NCBI GenBank assembly: GCA_963803775.1
Contig: CAWDNS010000007.1
Location: 434,001 to 498,000, forward strand
Length of the DNA: 64,000 nucleotides
From: JABCZH01 sp963803775
Lineage (GTDB): Bacteria > Acidobacteriota > Terriglobia > Terriglobales > Acidobacteriaceae
Reading direction: 5' to 3'
Each line of letters begins with the position of its first letter. Position 1 is the first letter of the stretch. The position numbers and the translations under genes were made by a program. Under the pieces are notes generated by a model. It ran no database searches. It saw nothing but the letters and a program-made list of their open reading frames with translations, and was not told the origin of the DNA. Shown here one piece after another: positions 50,746-60,520 of the stretch.

Positions 50746-52386
50746 ATGAAAACTTTAGCCACACGTTTCTGCATCCTGCTGATCGCTGGCATCGCTCTAA
50801 CATCGACCGCGTGGGCGCAATGGCCATCCGATCCCTCCCTCAACCTTGACCTCGCCGACGGCATCGGCGATCAGGTGCAGCCCAAGTTGCTGCCGCTGGC
50901 GAATAGCGGATGGTATCTGAGCTGGTTTGATAATCCGGCGCATGGCTACGGCGTATACGTCCAGGGCCTCGACCCCGGCGGTGTACCTTTGGCCCCGCAC
51001 AATGGCCTGCGGGTGGCGAAACTTGGACTCAGTTCAACTGAGGATTACGGCCTCAGTGTCGACACTGCCGGCAACGAATTGGTCGCATTCCTCGACGACC
51101 GCGAAGGCTCCAACATCCAAGTCACCGCCGCCAAAATTAGCCCTACGGGCAAGATGGTCTGGGGGAAAATGGGCATACAGCTTACCAATGATCAGAACTC
51201 AAACAACGATCCGAAGATTGCCGGCACCAGCGATGGCGACGTAGTCGTGGGATGGACCAGCAACAGCAACGTGGTACTACAGAAACTAGATCCCAGCGGC
51301 GCGCCTCTCTGGGGGACGGGAGTAGTGCTTAGCGCTTCCGGCCAGAACTACGTGCTGGCCGACCTGCATGCCGCTGACAACGGTTCAGTGATCGTCTCCT
51401 GGGTAAGCGGCACCGGCTTCGGTTCGCCACAGATTCTGCTGGCGACTAAACTTTCGAACACCGGCGGATTCCTGTGGGGAACCGTGCACATATTTGACGG
51501 CGGATCGTTACAGTTTGGCGAGTTCCCCTATTTCATTCTCGACGGCAGCGGCGGTGCGGTATTTTCCTGGTACAGCAACTCGCCCACGCTGCAAGTCTAC
51601 GCCCAGCATATTCTCGCCAACGGCACCGAAGCCTTTCCGCACAACGGTTCGGTGGGATCCAACAACATCAACAACGTTCACGTCTCGCCGACAGTCGCCT
51701 ATCTCGCCAGCACCGGCGAAACTTTCTTGTTCTGGGAAGAAGAAGACTCGCTGCAAGATATGGCCGGCGTCTCCGGACAGAAATTTAACAGCACTGGCGC
51801 GCAAGAGTGGGGATCGGATGGCTTGACCATCGTTCCCCTGGGCAACGATCAGCAATTATTCGTACAGACAGTTCAAATCGGCACCGGAGCGCAAATCTTC
51901 TGGGTCGATGAGCCGAGTTTCGATTCCGACACCATGAATGCAGCACGTCTCGATGGATCCGGAAATCTCACCTGTCCGATCACGCCGATCTCGACCGTGG
52001 TTTCTGGAAAGTCACGCCTGGCGGCTGGCATCGGCCCCTCGGGCCTATCCGCGGTGGTCTGGGAGGATGATCGCATCACCGGAGACGGCAACATCTATTT
52101 GCAGAACGTGAACAACGACTGCTCCCTCGGCTATCTGCCGATTCAGTGCTCCGCGTTGCACAGTGCTTCAGCCAAGTGCGTGAATGGGAATCTCGACGTC
52201 GATATCACGCTCAACGGCTTGAGTAACGACGGCAATTCACTCACTCTGGAAGTCAACTCAATCGACCACACCCTGCCCATTGTAAGAAAGCATGCGATGC
52301 TTTCGGTTCAGGGACAAGGCTCGAATACTTTGCTGCTCACCAACCCCGCAGGCTGCGTGCAGCAGAAGACGGTGCAATGCCCTTAA
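50746..52386 (+). CDS. Secreted propeller-like protein of unknown function
   Basis: The 546-residue product has a signal peptide (CILLIAGIALTSTAWAQ) and then about eight repeated stretches of 45-60 residues of the type SWFDN...YVQGLDPGGVPL or VVGWTSNSNVVLQKLDPSGA. Each has a W and a LDxxGxxxW turn, as in secreted beta-propellers. A Cys-containing C-terminal module of about 75 residues (LPIQCSALHSASAKCVNGNL) follows. AAGGAG precedes ATG 50746 by 9 bases. No catalytic residues or family recognised. Confidence 0.75.
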   Translation: MKTLATRFCILLIAGIALTSTAWAQWPSDPSLNLDLADGIGDQVQPKLLPLANSGWYLSWFDNPAHGYGVYVQGLDPGGVPLAPHNGLRVAKLGLSSTEDYGLSVDTAGNELVAFLDDREGSNIQVTAAKISPTGKMVWGKMGIQLTNDQNSNNDPKIAGTSDGDVVVGWTSNSNVVLQKLDPSGAPLWGTGVVLSASGQNYVLADLHAADNGSVIVSWVSGTGFGSPQILLATKLSNTGGFLWGTVHIFDGGSLQFGEFPYFILDGSGGAVFSWYSNSPTLQVYAQHILANGTEAFPHNGSVGSNNINNVHVSPTVAYLASTGETFLFWEEEDSLQDMAGVSGQKFNSTGAQEWGSDGLTIVPLGNDQQLFVQTVQIGTGAQIFWVDEPSFDSDTMNAARLDGSGNLTCPITPISTVVSGKSRLAAGIGPSGLSAVVWEDDRITGDGNIYLQNVNNDCSLGYLPIQCSALHSASAKCVNGNLDVDITLNGLSNDGNSLTLEVNSIDHTLPIVRKHAMLSVQGQGSNTLLLTNPAGCVQQKTVQCP

Positions 52387-52438
52387 AGCATACGTAGGCG
52401 CGGGCGTCCTCGCCTGTGCGAAAGGGGACCGCTTGGCG

Positions 52439-52792
52439 ATGAACCCAGCCGACTTCCGCCGGATTGCTCTCAGCCTCGAAGGCGCAGAAGAAGGCTCGCA
52501 CATGGGAGCGGCCGACTTTCGCGTGCGAGGCAGGATCTTTGCTACCCTCGCCTCCCTAGACGAGGGCTACGGTAACTTGATGCTCACACCGGAGCAGCAG
52601 GCCGACTTCGTACGCGAACTGCCAGATGTCTTTCTACCCATTCATGGCGGATGGGGAAGAATGGGTATGACCCACATTCGTCTCGCGAAAGCCACCGAAG
52701 ACGTCCTAGCCGGTGCGCTCCGCACTGCATGGAAGCTCAGAGTAGAAAAGAATACTAAGAAGAAGAAAAAGAAGTCTGCTAACCGCCGTTAA
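52439..52792 (+). CDS. MmcQ/YjbR family protein
   Basis: The 117-residue protein has the YjbR pattern: FRRIALSLEGAEEGSHMGAA, DFRVRGRIFATLASLDEGYG, and MTHIRLAKATEDVLAGALRT AWKL. It ends in a Lys-rich tail with six consecutive lysines. YjbR proteins have a CyaY-like fold and are often called DNA-binding without direct proof. ATG 52439 is chosen; a TTG two codons upstream has AGGGG before it and may be the true start. Confidence 0.85.
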   Translation: MNPADFRRIALSLEGAEEGSHMGAADFRVRGRIFATLASLDEGYGNLMLTPEQQADFVRELPDVFLPIHGGWGRMGMTHIRLAKATEDVLAGALRTAWKLRVEKNTKKKKKKSANRR

Positions 52793-52863
52793 ATCCTCTC
52801 GCACTGGATGTTACGGGCGTCCCCGCCTGTGCTGGCAGAACCACGATTCGTGTGTGCCGGAAT

Positions 52864-52898
52864 TTACTGAGTGCTGAGAGCTGACGGCTGAGTGCGAA
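52864..52898 (+). repeat. CTGAGTGCTGAGAGCTGACGG micro-repeat
   Basis: GAGTGCTGAGAGCTGACGGC followed by TGAGTGCGA; relative of the copies at 26444 and 26563. Confidence 0.55.
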
Positions 52899-52904
52899 TT
52901 ACCG

Positions 52905-55523
52905 TTACTTCAAGCCTTCGACGAGGTAGAGATCGGAGAGAGTCCGGATATAGCCGTACACATACGCCCTGGCATCGGGAGTTATCTCTACTCCGCGGAT
53001 GGTGTCGATTCCCGCTGCATCGGCAGGCACCAATTCCTTCCATAGCTTTCTTTTTCCCGTGGACAACTCGATCTCAAATACTTTGGCTGGAATCTGTCCA
53101 AAACGGAAAACGTAAAGCGACCGGCCATCGGCGGACCAGCCGGTCGGCGCCTCATCCGGTTCCGTGCCCGCGACCGGCACCGGTTCACCACCGGCGGTGG
53201 GATAAAGGTAAATCTTGTGGTCGGGGCCGACACTGGCAGCAAAGTCACCCTTCGCCGAAAGCACAACCGCCGGGTTCACACCTTCCGGACTGATCGGGCG
53301 CGGCTTGGCTTCGCCCGGAGATTCCACATAGAGACGGAATCCGTGTCCGGCCTCGTTACCTGAGAACACCAAGTGTTTCCCGTCGGGAAGCCAACTCCCG
53401 TTAAGGTGGTTGATCGAGTCGTGGCTGAGGGGCGTAGCTTCGCCGACTCCAGTCGGAAGCAGAAACATCGGGGCGGGAGTGGTGGTGGATCTCGCGAGCG
53501 CCCACTTCCCATCGGGAGACAACGCCATCCCAGCTCCCTCGCTCAGGCGGATGGCCGGGGAACCGTCCATTTTGCGTAGGTAGACCGCATACTTGGGTCC
53601 GCCGCCTTCGCCTGACTCAGTGAACAGCACAGTTCTACCATCGACCGTCAGGTCGTTGGGCACCGACCAATCGAGCCACGACAAGTCATGCTCCTTGGCT
53701 TCGCCAGGCGCCAGGCCAATCATGCCGGCCCGGTCGTTGCCGCGAGTCAAAAGCACATTCCCATCCCGGCCAACATCGAGCAGCGTCAATTCCCCAGGAA
53801 CCCGCGCCAGTAATCTTACTGTTCCCGAAAGGTCGGTCGCGTAAAGTGACCGGTCGCCACCGGTGCGGGTAGCGGTAAACCAAATCTCCTCCCCGCTGGG
53901 CGACCACGCCACCCCTTGAATGCTGTCCCAGCCATTCGAAAGAGTTGTCTTCTTGCCTGCCATATCAACCACCACAACCGCGCCGCCGTCATCCCCCAGT
54001 TGGGGATGGTCGATAAAAGCAATCATGTCTCCTTTTGGAGCAATGCGCAGATGACCGATCCATCCATCGGCCTGATAGAGCACCTTACCCAGAGGGAATT
54101 CCAGGCGGTGCCGACCCTGCTCTTGCCGCACAATCGCCAGAGTGCTTCCATCAGGAGACCAATCAGCCCATTCAACGCCTTCCAGAATCTCCCGTGGAGC
54201 GCCCCCCACCAAAGGCACGCGCGCCAACGTACCGGAATAGAGAAACCCGGCTTTGGGAAGGCTCGCCAGCGAGAGCGCCATTTCGCCCGACGATGAAACC
54301 GCCAGCACGTCAGCTCCTGCGGGCTCCAACTCATGCGACTCCGGGCTTTCCGGTCGCGTCGTGTATAGCTGTAAGGATTTCCCTTCCCACGCCGCACTGT
54401 AAATGATGGTCTTCCCGTCCGGTGCAAAACGTGCGGCATGAACCATCCCTCGCCGGAATGTTAGCGGATGATAGACCGGCAGCGAAGCCACTACCGGACG
54501 TTGCAACAGAAATCTTCCCACCGCAAGGCCGCCGATCAGCGCGATTGCAGCGGCCGCCAATGCCGTAACCAGCAGGCGTCTTCTCGGCTCCGCTGTTGCA
54601 GCGACCGGAGTCACCGCCGTTCGCGACGAAGCGGACGTGACCGCGCTTCCCGAGCGTGATGTATCCAGAGCCCGCTTGATTCGCTTCAAATCTCCGCGTA
54701 GTTCGGCTGCCGTCTGATAGCGGAACTCGCGCTCCTTCTCCAGCGCCTTGAAAATTACCTCTTCGAGCTTGGGGGGCAATGCCGGGTTCGCACTCGATGG
54801 CGCCGGCGGAGTGCGGTTCAGAATGGCCTCAGAAGTTACACCGCTGCTGCTGCCAGAAAACGCCAAACCCCCCGTAGCCATTTCGTAGAGCACCGATCCG
54901 AAAGCGAATAAGTCGGTGCGCACATCCAGATCTTCGGCACGCACCTGCTCCGGGGACATATAGGCAACCGTCCCTACGGTTGCGCCGGGAGTCGTCATCA
55001 TGGCGCCTTCGGTGGCCGTGTTCAGCCCGGATTCCGAACCTCCCCGGTTTTCCGGAGCCAGCTTCGCCAGACCGAAGTCCAGTATTTTTGCCTGGCCGCG
55101 CTTAGTCACGAAAATGTTCGCCGGCTTGATATCGCGATGGATGATTCCTTTGGAATGCGCGGCATCCAGACCGTCGGCAATCTCAATCGCCAGTTGCAGC
55201 AGGGTTTCCGTGTCCAGCGGACGGCCAGCGATGCGGTGTTTCAGGGTCAGGCCTTCGAGGAACTCCATGACGATGAAAGCCTGGCCGTTTTCCTCGTCAA
55301 TCTCATGGATCGTGCAAATGTTGGGATGGTTCAGCGCCGACGCGGCTCGCGCTTCCCGCTGAAAACGGTCTAGTGCTTGGCGATCTTTAGCGAGATCTTC
55401 GGGTAGAAACTTGAGCGCGACGAACCGGCCCAGTTTCGTATCTTCGGCCCGGTATACAACTCCCATACCGCCGCCGCCAAGTTTCTCGATAATGCGGTAG
55501 TGCGAAATGGTTTGCCCAATCAT
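52905..55523 (-). CDS. Ser/Thr protein kinase with C-terminal TolB-like propeller
   Basis: The 872-residue protein has a PknB-type kinase domain (about residues 9-285): Gly loop KLGGGGMGVVYRAED, ATP lysine K38, catalytic HRDIKPANIF with D131, DFG at 149-151, and APE-equivalent AYMSPEQ. A membrane helix follows at about 316-340 (LLVTALAAAAIALIGGLAVG). The outer part is a WD40/TolB-like propeller (RFAPDGKTIIYSA, WSPDGSTLAIVRQ, WSPSGEEIWFTA). This is a sensor-kinase layout; the signal is unknown. It lies 106 bp downstream of a second such kinase. Confidence 0.9.
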   Translation of the reverse strand: MIGQTISHYRIIEKLGGGGMGVVYRAEDTKLGRFVALKFLPEDLAKDRQALDRFQREARAASALNHPNICTIHEIDEENGQAFIVMEFLEGLTLKHRIAGRPLDTETLLQLAIEIADGLDAAHSKGIIHRDIKPANIFVTKRGQAKILDFGLAKLAPENRGGSESGLNTATEGAMMTTPGATVGTVAYMSPEQVRAEDLDVRTDLFAFGSVLYEMATGGLAFSGSSSGVTSEAILNRTPPAPSSANPALPPKLEEVIFKALEKEREFRYQTAAELRGDLKRIKRALDTSRSGSAVTSASSRTAVTPVAATAEPRRRLLVTALAAAAIALIGGLAVGRFLLQRPVVASLPVYHPLTFRRGMVHAARFAPDGKTIIYSAAWEGKSLQLYTTRPESPESHELEPAGADVLAVSSSGEMALSLASLPKAGFLYSGTLARVPLVGGAPREILEGVEWADWSPDGSTLAIVRQEQGRHRLEFPLGKVLYQADGWIGHLRIAPKGDMIAFIDHPQLGDDGGAVVVVDMAGKKTTLSNGWDSIQGVAWSPSGEEIWFTATRTGGDRSLYATDLSGTVRLLARVPGELTLLDVGRDGNVLLTRGNDRAGMIGLAPGEAKEHDLSWLDWSVPNDLTVDGRTVLFTESGEGGGPKYAVYLRKMDGSPAIRLSEGAGMALSPDGKWALARSTTTPAPMFLLPTGVGEATPLSHDSINHLNGSWLPDGKHLVFSGNEAGHGFRLYVESPGEAKPRPISPEGVNPAVVLSAKGDFAASVGPDHKIYLYPTAGGEPVPVAGTEPDEAPTGWSADGRSLYVFRFGQIPAKVFEIELSTGKRKLWKELVPADAAGIDTIRGVEITPDARAYVYGYIRTLSDLYLVEGLK

Positions 55524-55629
55524 TCCAACCCACTCCAGCTTTCGGGTCGCTTCGTCTTACGGACGCAGCTTCCGCGAGTCAACGAACACCAATCTACTGC
55601 AATCAAGCGACGAATGCATCGTCCTCTTC

Positions 55630-58302
55630 CTACTTCTTCAATCCCTCGGTGAAATTCGTCACCACTGTGACCGACGGGCTGACCTGCTGCGCCACCCGCG
55701 CCACCAGAATCTTTTTGCCGTCGGGTGTAACACTAAAGAACGGGATGCTCAGAATCGTCAATCGGCTCACCAGAGTTTGAGGAGCGCCGAACTGCAATGC
55801 TCCTCCCGCCTGCTTTACCAGCACCGCCTGTATCGAAGAGGTCCCATCAAGGTAGTAAAGTTCCTTGCCGTCGCTGCTCCACTGCGGGAAGCTTCCTCCG
55901 TTCGGTGAAACCTGCCACTTGCCCGCTCCCCCGCCAAACGGCACCACATAAACTTCAGATGATCCCGATTCGACGGAATCGTAAGCCAGCCAATGGCCAT
56001 CCGGCGAAAGCCGCCCGTTCCCGGCGTGCGCTAGCAGCATGCGTGGTTTGCGTTCCCCCTCGAGCGGCAACAGCCACATATCGTAGGGCCCGCCCAGCGG
56101 ACCGCGCTGATAAATTAACGTCTTCCCGTCCCGCGACCAGTCGGTGGCAACCACACCACGCTCATCGGTCAGCAACAGTTCTTCCGCGCCGCTGCCATCG
56201 CTCGGCTTGCGATAAATCGTCGGTTTTCCTTCGCGCAGCGAAAAATAGGTAATCCACTTGCCATCTGCCGACCAGACTGGGAAATCGTTCGACACCGGCC
56301 CGAAAGTCAGTCGGGTGCGCACCCCACGCGCCGGGTCCAGCACCCAAATATCATTCGTTCCGCTATCAATCTGAAGCGCGATCCGGTCGCCTTGCGGCGA
56401 TATCTGCGCGTATCGCAAACTGGTGAACTTGTCCGCCGCCACCCCTATCTGGTTCCCCTTGCGGTCAAGCCACGCCAACTGCACATCCCCGCTCCCTCCG
56501 CTGCCGAAAACCAGCAGGCCGTTATCCGCGGCGGAAGCGTCGGTATGCCACGTGGTCGCGTCGCTGATGACTCCCTTAGCCACGCTTTGCGCCTCGCCGC
56601 TCAAACTCCCATTCGCCGGATCGAAGACTTGCGCCATCAACTGGTCGCCGCGGGCAAAAAGAAGAAATCCACCCGCGTAAACCGCGCTCGATTGTGTGCG
56701 CAACAACACTCTGTTCTCCCGCCGCCCATCCAGCGATGCGTAGTAAATCGCGTCATTGCCGCTTTGCGCGCGATCGTGATTGAGCGCCAAATACAGAAAA
56801 TGTTTTCCGTCAGGCAGAAAGAACGGCCAGCGATGCGATGAATGCTGCCGTGTATCAATTTTGGTGACCTCCACCGGATTGCCTCCGCTGGCATTGACCC
56901 GCATCAGGGGCCCGGTTGGCCCCGGAGAAAAAACAATCACTCCACTCGCAGCCCATGCGCCCCCGCGTCCCAGCAGTGCGTCGCAAACCACCACTCCAGA
57001 TCCGCCATTCACATCAATGGTCTTCAACTTCCCGTCCACGAAGAATCCCAGAGAACGGCTGTCTGGCGACCAGAAAGGAAATATCGCGTCGTCCGTGCCC
57101 GCGAGTGCGCGCGCTTCCAACGAATTCATGGGCCGCACCCAAAGCCCGTTTTTCCCCTGTTGGTCGATGGCAGTGAATGCCAGAGTGCTGCCGTCGGGCG
57201 AAAGCACCGGTGGCCCTCCGGCGTCGTCCGTCAGGCGAAATGCGGCGCCCAGCGGAGGATCAATGACCGTGCGAATGCCCACCGCTAGCGAATTCGGCCG
57301 ATGCAACACAAACCCAGCCACAGATCCCAGCAACAACGCCACGGCCACTGCCGCCGCCCATCCCAATGGGTTACGTGCAGGTGCTGGTTCCGCAGCAGCG
57401 GCCGCAGCCGCCGGCCGTTCCTTGGCAATCCATTGCAACTCCAGCTTGATGTCATGCGCCGTCTGATAGCGCTCTTCCGGATTCTTCTGCAAGCACGTGG
57501 TCACCACATGTTCAAAGGCAGCCGGCGTCTGAGGCTTGACCGCGCTGATCGGCTCCGGGTCTTTTTCCAGAATGGAAGATGCTAACGAAATCTGACTCTT
57601 ACCCTCGAAAGGCCGCTTTCCGGCGGCCATTTCATAAAGCACTGCGCCAAACGCAAAAATATCCGACCGCGCGTCCGCTTCTTTTCCTTCAATCTGCTCC
57701 GGCGACATGTACTGAATCGTCCCCACAATGCTGCCCGCAGTCGTCAACGGCGTCATCGGACTCGGCCCGCTCATCGTCGGCAAAGCAGTAAACGAAGGCA
57801 CCGTCCCCGAAGCGACAGTCTGCATCCCCAGCGGTTTTGCCAGCCCAAAGTCCATCAGCTTCGCGCCGCCTTGGGTCAGCATTATGTTCCCCGGCTTCAG
57901 ATCACGATGCACAATACCTTGCCGGTGCGCGATCGCTAGCGCCTCCGCGATGGCAATTCCAATCTTGTAAACTTCGCCGAGCGGCATCGCCCCTTTGCGC
58001 AGCCGGTCGGCCAGAGTCTCTCCTTCCAGAAACTCCATCACCAGAAAGTCGGTGCCGTCCTGCGAACCGATGTCATACAAATGGCAGATGTGGGGATGGT
58101 TCAGCGAAGAAATCGCCCGCGCTTCACGCTCCATGCGCTGTTTCAGTTCCGGCGAAGAAGAAAGATGAGAAGCCAGCACCTTGATCGCGACGATGCGGTC
58201 CAAACGCATATCCCGGGCACGGTAAACCTCACCCATGCCACCCGCTCCCAGCGGAGACTGGATTTCATACGGACCAAGCTTTGTGCCAGAGCTAAGGGCC
58301 AT
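55630..58302 (-). CDS. Ser/Thr protein kinase with C-terminal TolB-like propeller
   Basis: The 890-residue protein has the same layout as its downstream neighbour. The kinase has PLGAGGMGEVYRARD, K41, VHRDLKPGNIML with D134, DFG at 151-153, and IQYMSPEQIEG. A membrane helix (GWAAAVAVALLLGSVAGFVL) lies near residue 330. The propeller has repeats such as LSPDGSTLAFTAIDQ, WSPDSRSLGFFVDGK and WSADGKWITYFSLREG. It ends WKISP-like strands and VVTNFTEGLKK. ATG 58302 is preferred over a TTG at 58314. The two kinases are similar in order but clearly diverged, so an old duplication. Confidence 0.9.
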   Translation of the reverse strand: MALSSGTKLGPYEIQSPLGAGGMGEVYRARDMRLDRIVAIKVLASHLSSSPELKQRMEREARAISSLNHPHICHLYDIGSQDGTDFLVMEFLEGETLADRLRKGAMPLGEVYKIGIAIAEALAIAHRQGIVHRDLKPGNIMLTQGGAKLMDFGLAKPLGMQTVASGTVPSFTALPTMSGPSPMTPLTTAGSIVGTIQYMSPEQIEGKEADARSDIFAFGAVLYEMAAGKRPFEGKSQISLASSILEKDPEPISAVKPQTPAAFEHVVTTCLQKNPEERYQTAHDIKLELQWIAKERPAAAAAAAEPAPARNPLGWAAAVAVALLLGSVAGFVLHRPNSLAVGIRTVIDPPLGAAFRLTDDAGGPPVLSPDGSTLAFTAIDQQGKNGLWVRPMNSLEARALAGTDDAIFPFWSPDSRSLGFFVDGKLKTIDVNGGSGVVVCDALLGRGGAWAASGVIVFSPGPTGPLMRVNASGGNPVEVTKIDTRQHSSHRWPFFLPDGKHFLYLALNHDRAQSGNDAIYYASLDGRRENRVLLRTQSSAVYAGGFLLFARGDQLMAQVFDPANGSLSGEAQSVAKGVISDATTWHTDASAADNGLLVFGSGGSGDVQLAWLDRKGNQIGVAADKFTSLRYAQISPQGDRIALQIDSGTNDIWVLDPARGVRTRLTFGPVSNDFPVWSADGKWITYFSLREGKPTIYRKPSDGSGAEELLLTDERGVVATDWSRDGKTLIYQRGPLGGPYDMWLLPLEGERKPRMLLAHAGNGRLSPDGHWLAYDSVESGSSEVYVVPFGGGAGKWQVSPNGGSFPQWSSDGKELYYLDGTSSIQAVLVKQAGGALQFGAPQTLVSRLTILSIPFFSVTPDGKKILVARVAQQVSPSVTVVTNFTEGLKK

Positions 58303-58401
58303 CGGTGAGCGCAATTATAGCCTGTGACAGGTACCCCAACGCTCGCGTCTTTAACTATTCAGAGCCCCACGCGGTGAGATTGTGGGACCACCCCTCTGGG
58401 G

Positions 58402-58433
58402 CTCCTCTGTGTTCCCTGTGTCCTCTGTGGTGA
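58402..58433 (-). repeat. Dispersed ACCACAGAGG-type repeat
   Basis: CTCCTCTGTGTTCCCTGTGT followed by CCTCTGTGGTGA, three units, in the 270-bp gap between the kinase and zinc-ribbon genes. Confidence 0.7.
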
Positions 58434-58573
58434 TGGGTTGCGGACGAAAGCGGCGTCCGCAAAACGCGCAAGTCAACAAAAGAACCCTCCACATAGACCC
58501 GGCGGAATTTGTGAAGCGCTGCGCTACCCAACCGCTGCGGTAACTGAGCCGCAAGGCGGCGTAAGAGCCGTTC

Positions 58574-58774
58574 TCACCCCGCGTCCAACGAAACTTTTCC
58601 CCCGCATCTATGCGCGTCAAACTGCATCTGAAGATTCTCCGTAGCATCCTTGACGCTGCGAAGTGAAAGCACAGGAGCCTGAAATTGCCGGCCGCAAGCC
58701 GTGCAAGCCGCCACGCACGGCACAGCTCCAATGTGCTTAACAATCCGAACCGCACGCTTTGGCGTAGCTGTCAC
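58574..58774 (-). CDS. Small zinc-ribbon-like protein
   Basis: The 66-residue frame has C-x3-C-x2-C near the centre (VPCVAACTACGRQFQAPVLS), a helix LRSVKDATENLQMQFDAH, then an HRC motif. The same C-x2-C ... H-x-C plan is seen in the frame at 62314-62574, which suggests a family of one-zinc proteins. The GTG start has GAGAG 4 bases upstream. Small, cytoplasmic; function unknown. Confidence 0.6.
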   Translation of the reverse strand: MTATPKRAVRIVKHIGAVPCVAACTACGRQFQAPVLSLRSVKDATENLQMQFDAHRCGGKVSLDAG

Positions 58775-58789
58775 TTCTCTCAGTCTAAG

Positions 58790-60259
58790 TTATGGCAGCA
58801 CCCGGAACGGCACATTGCTAGTAAGCGTCCCGCTCGGAGTAGCAACCGTGACATACCCGGTAGTCGCTCCCGCAGGAACCGTAGCCTTGATGAACGTATC
58901 CGAAACAACCGTAAAGCTCGCCGCAATTCCATTGAGCGAGACGCCGGTGGTTCCGGTAAAGCCTTGACCGAGAATGCCGCCGGTTTGGCCGACTTTGCCA
59001 TAACCGCGCACAAAGGCCACAAACGGGCCAAGACCCATATCGAGACTGTATAGCGTACCGCAACCGTCTCCACATGCATTCGAATCGCCCTGGAAAGTCG
59101 TCCCATAGAAGATCCCAGCGGTCGCCTGAAGAAGTCCGCTGAACGGGGAGTCTCCATCCGTGCCGGTGAAGTTGTGCAGGGTTGTTAGAGAGTCGCGAGC
59201 TGTGAGTCTGAAGATGGTTCCATCCCCGAAGGCGCCGCCGCTGCCTGTCGTGCCATACAGGGCCCCGTCGGTGCCCTGAAGCAGATCTCCAAAAGGAGAA
59301 TCCCCATTCCCGCATCCGGGTAGGCAAGAAAAGCTATAAATCGTCGTGAACTCTCCGTTCGAGGTTATCTTGAAAATCGTGCCTCCATTTGCATTGCCGC
59401 TGCCTTGGGGGGTGACTCCATAGAAGTCACCATTGCTGGCGAGCAATAACCCTGCCCACGGTATAGCGCCATCGGAGCAGTCGGTCTCACAAAAGCTATG
59501 AAGCGTGGTCAGCTTACCCGTGGGGGTGATCTGAAAAACGGTACCACACCCGCCGCCACCAAGAGGGTTACAGCTGTTTCCTAGCCCCCCAAAACCGGTC
59601 GTTCCATAAAACTTTCCGTCTACACCCTGGACCAGAGCTCCAGTCGGTTGGTCTCCATCGCTACACATCGGCTGCGAGCAAAACGTATAAAGAGTCGTCA
59701 ACGTCCCGTCGCGAGTAGTCTTGAAGAGAGTACCAGCCCCGCCACCATTGGCGCCGCCGGAGACTGTCGTACCGTAGAAGTTACCATCGGCGCCCTGAAT
59801 CAAGCCTGCGACAGGGTTTGAACCGTCGGTGCCGTCAAATCGGTGAATCGTCGTCAGACTTCCCTCTGGCGTTATCTTGAAGAGCGTACCGCAGCCACAC
59901 ATACTGTTGCCGCCCTGAAGGGTTGTCCCGTAGAAATTCCCATCGGTGCCAAGGACCAATGTGCCTTCCGGGTAGCGACCGTCTACGCAGTCAGACTCGG
60001 CACAGAAATTGTAGAGTGTCATCGACGTGCCTTCTGGAGTTATTCTGAAGACCGTCCCACCACCATACGCTCCACTGCCAGTAGTTGCTCCGTACAAGCT
60101 GCCGTTGAATCCCTGAATAAGCGATGCAGTAGGGTTTCCGCCATTTGTCCCGTCGAAATTCACCAGGGTGTTGAACGTTTGTGCGGGCGCGGCAATCGCC
60201 GTTGCGGCACAGAGCAAGATTGCGACAGCGGTCATTTTCGCGGTGCTAAGGTTTGTCAT
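58790..60259 (-). CDS. Secreted TIGR03803-type tandem-repeat protein with IPT/TIG-like C terminus
   Basis: The 489-residue protein has a signal peptide (AVAILLCAATAIAAPAQ) and eight or nine repeats of about 40-45 residues: GGNPTASLIQGFNGSLYGAT followed by a Gly turn and GTVFRITPEG, then LTTLYNFC. Many repeats hold a Cys pair. The last 75 residues are an IPT/TIG-like domain (GGILGQGFTGTTGVSLNGIA). GGAGG is 6 bases before ATG 60259. It is a tandem duplicate of the next gene, sharing even its promoter region. Confidence 0.88.
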   Translation of the reverse strand: MTNLSTAKMTAVAILLCAATAIAAPAQTFNTLVNFDGTNGGNPTASLIQGFNGSLYGATTGSGAYGGGTVFRITPEGTSMTLYNFCAESDCVDGRYPEGTLVLGTDGNFYGTTLQGGNSMCGCGTLFKITPEGSLTTIHRFDGTDGSNPVAGLIQGADGNFYGTTVSGGANGGGAGTLFKTTRDGTLTTLYTFCSQPMCSDGDQPTGALVQGVDGKFYGTTGFGGLGNSCNPLGGGGCGTVFQITPTGKLTTLHSFCETDCSDGAIPWAGLLLASNGDFYGVTPQGSGNANGGTIFKITSNGEFTTIYSFSCLPGCGNGDSPFGDLLQGTDGALYGTTGSGGAFGDGTIFRLTARDSLTTLHNFTGTDGDSPFSGLLQATAGIFYGTTFQGDSNACGDGCGTLYSLDMGLGPFVAFVRGYGKVGQTGGILGQGFTGTTGVSLNGIAASFTVVSDTFIKATVPAGATTGYVTVATPSGTLTSNVPFRVLP

Positions 60260-60490
60260 CGAAATCCTCCGGTGGCACAAATTCAGCAAGTCGCGGCCCA
60301 ACTCACGCGAGAAAAACGGGGCTCATCCCAGCCGAGCCGCAAGGGGGAGTACGCTGCGGCCTGCCGAGATGCCAGCCATTATACTCTCGCACGGTCTGAG
60401 GGTCAACCAACACCGCGCCCCGTAGCGCAGCCTGCCCTGCGCGAAGTCGAAGGGTCCGCGCCGGCTGTCGCGAGGGCGTCTCGCCCCCGC
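60254..60490. repeat. Duplicated promoter region, copy 1
   Basis: About 237 bp are repeated in direct orientation at 61991-62226, from the start codon and ribosome binding site through the promoter to a GC-rich end. The shared part includes CTCACGCGAG, GCCGCAAGGGGGAGT, GAGATGCCAGCCATTAT and GCGAAGTCGAAGGG. Confidence 0.75.
60378..60406 (-). promoter_or_regulatory. Sigma-70-type promoter, TTGACC-17-TATAAT
   Basis: On the minus strand TTGACC (60406-60401) and TATAAT (60383-60378) are 17 bases apart, giving a leader of about 110 bases before the gene at 60259. The second gene copy has the same element with GATAAT. Confidence 0.7.
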
Positions 60491-60520
60491 AAGCCAACTA
60501 CCAACACCGTCTGCAAACCG

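Noticed and set aside
58351..58755. Open frame of 134 codons on the minus strand
   Set aside because: Its C-terminal residues (TTEDTGNTEEPQ) come from translating a dispersed repeat, and it overlaps the better-supported small zinc-ribbon frame.
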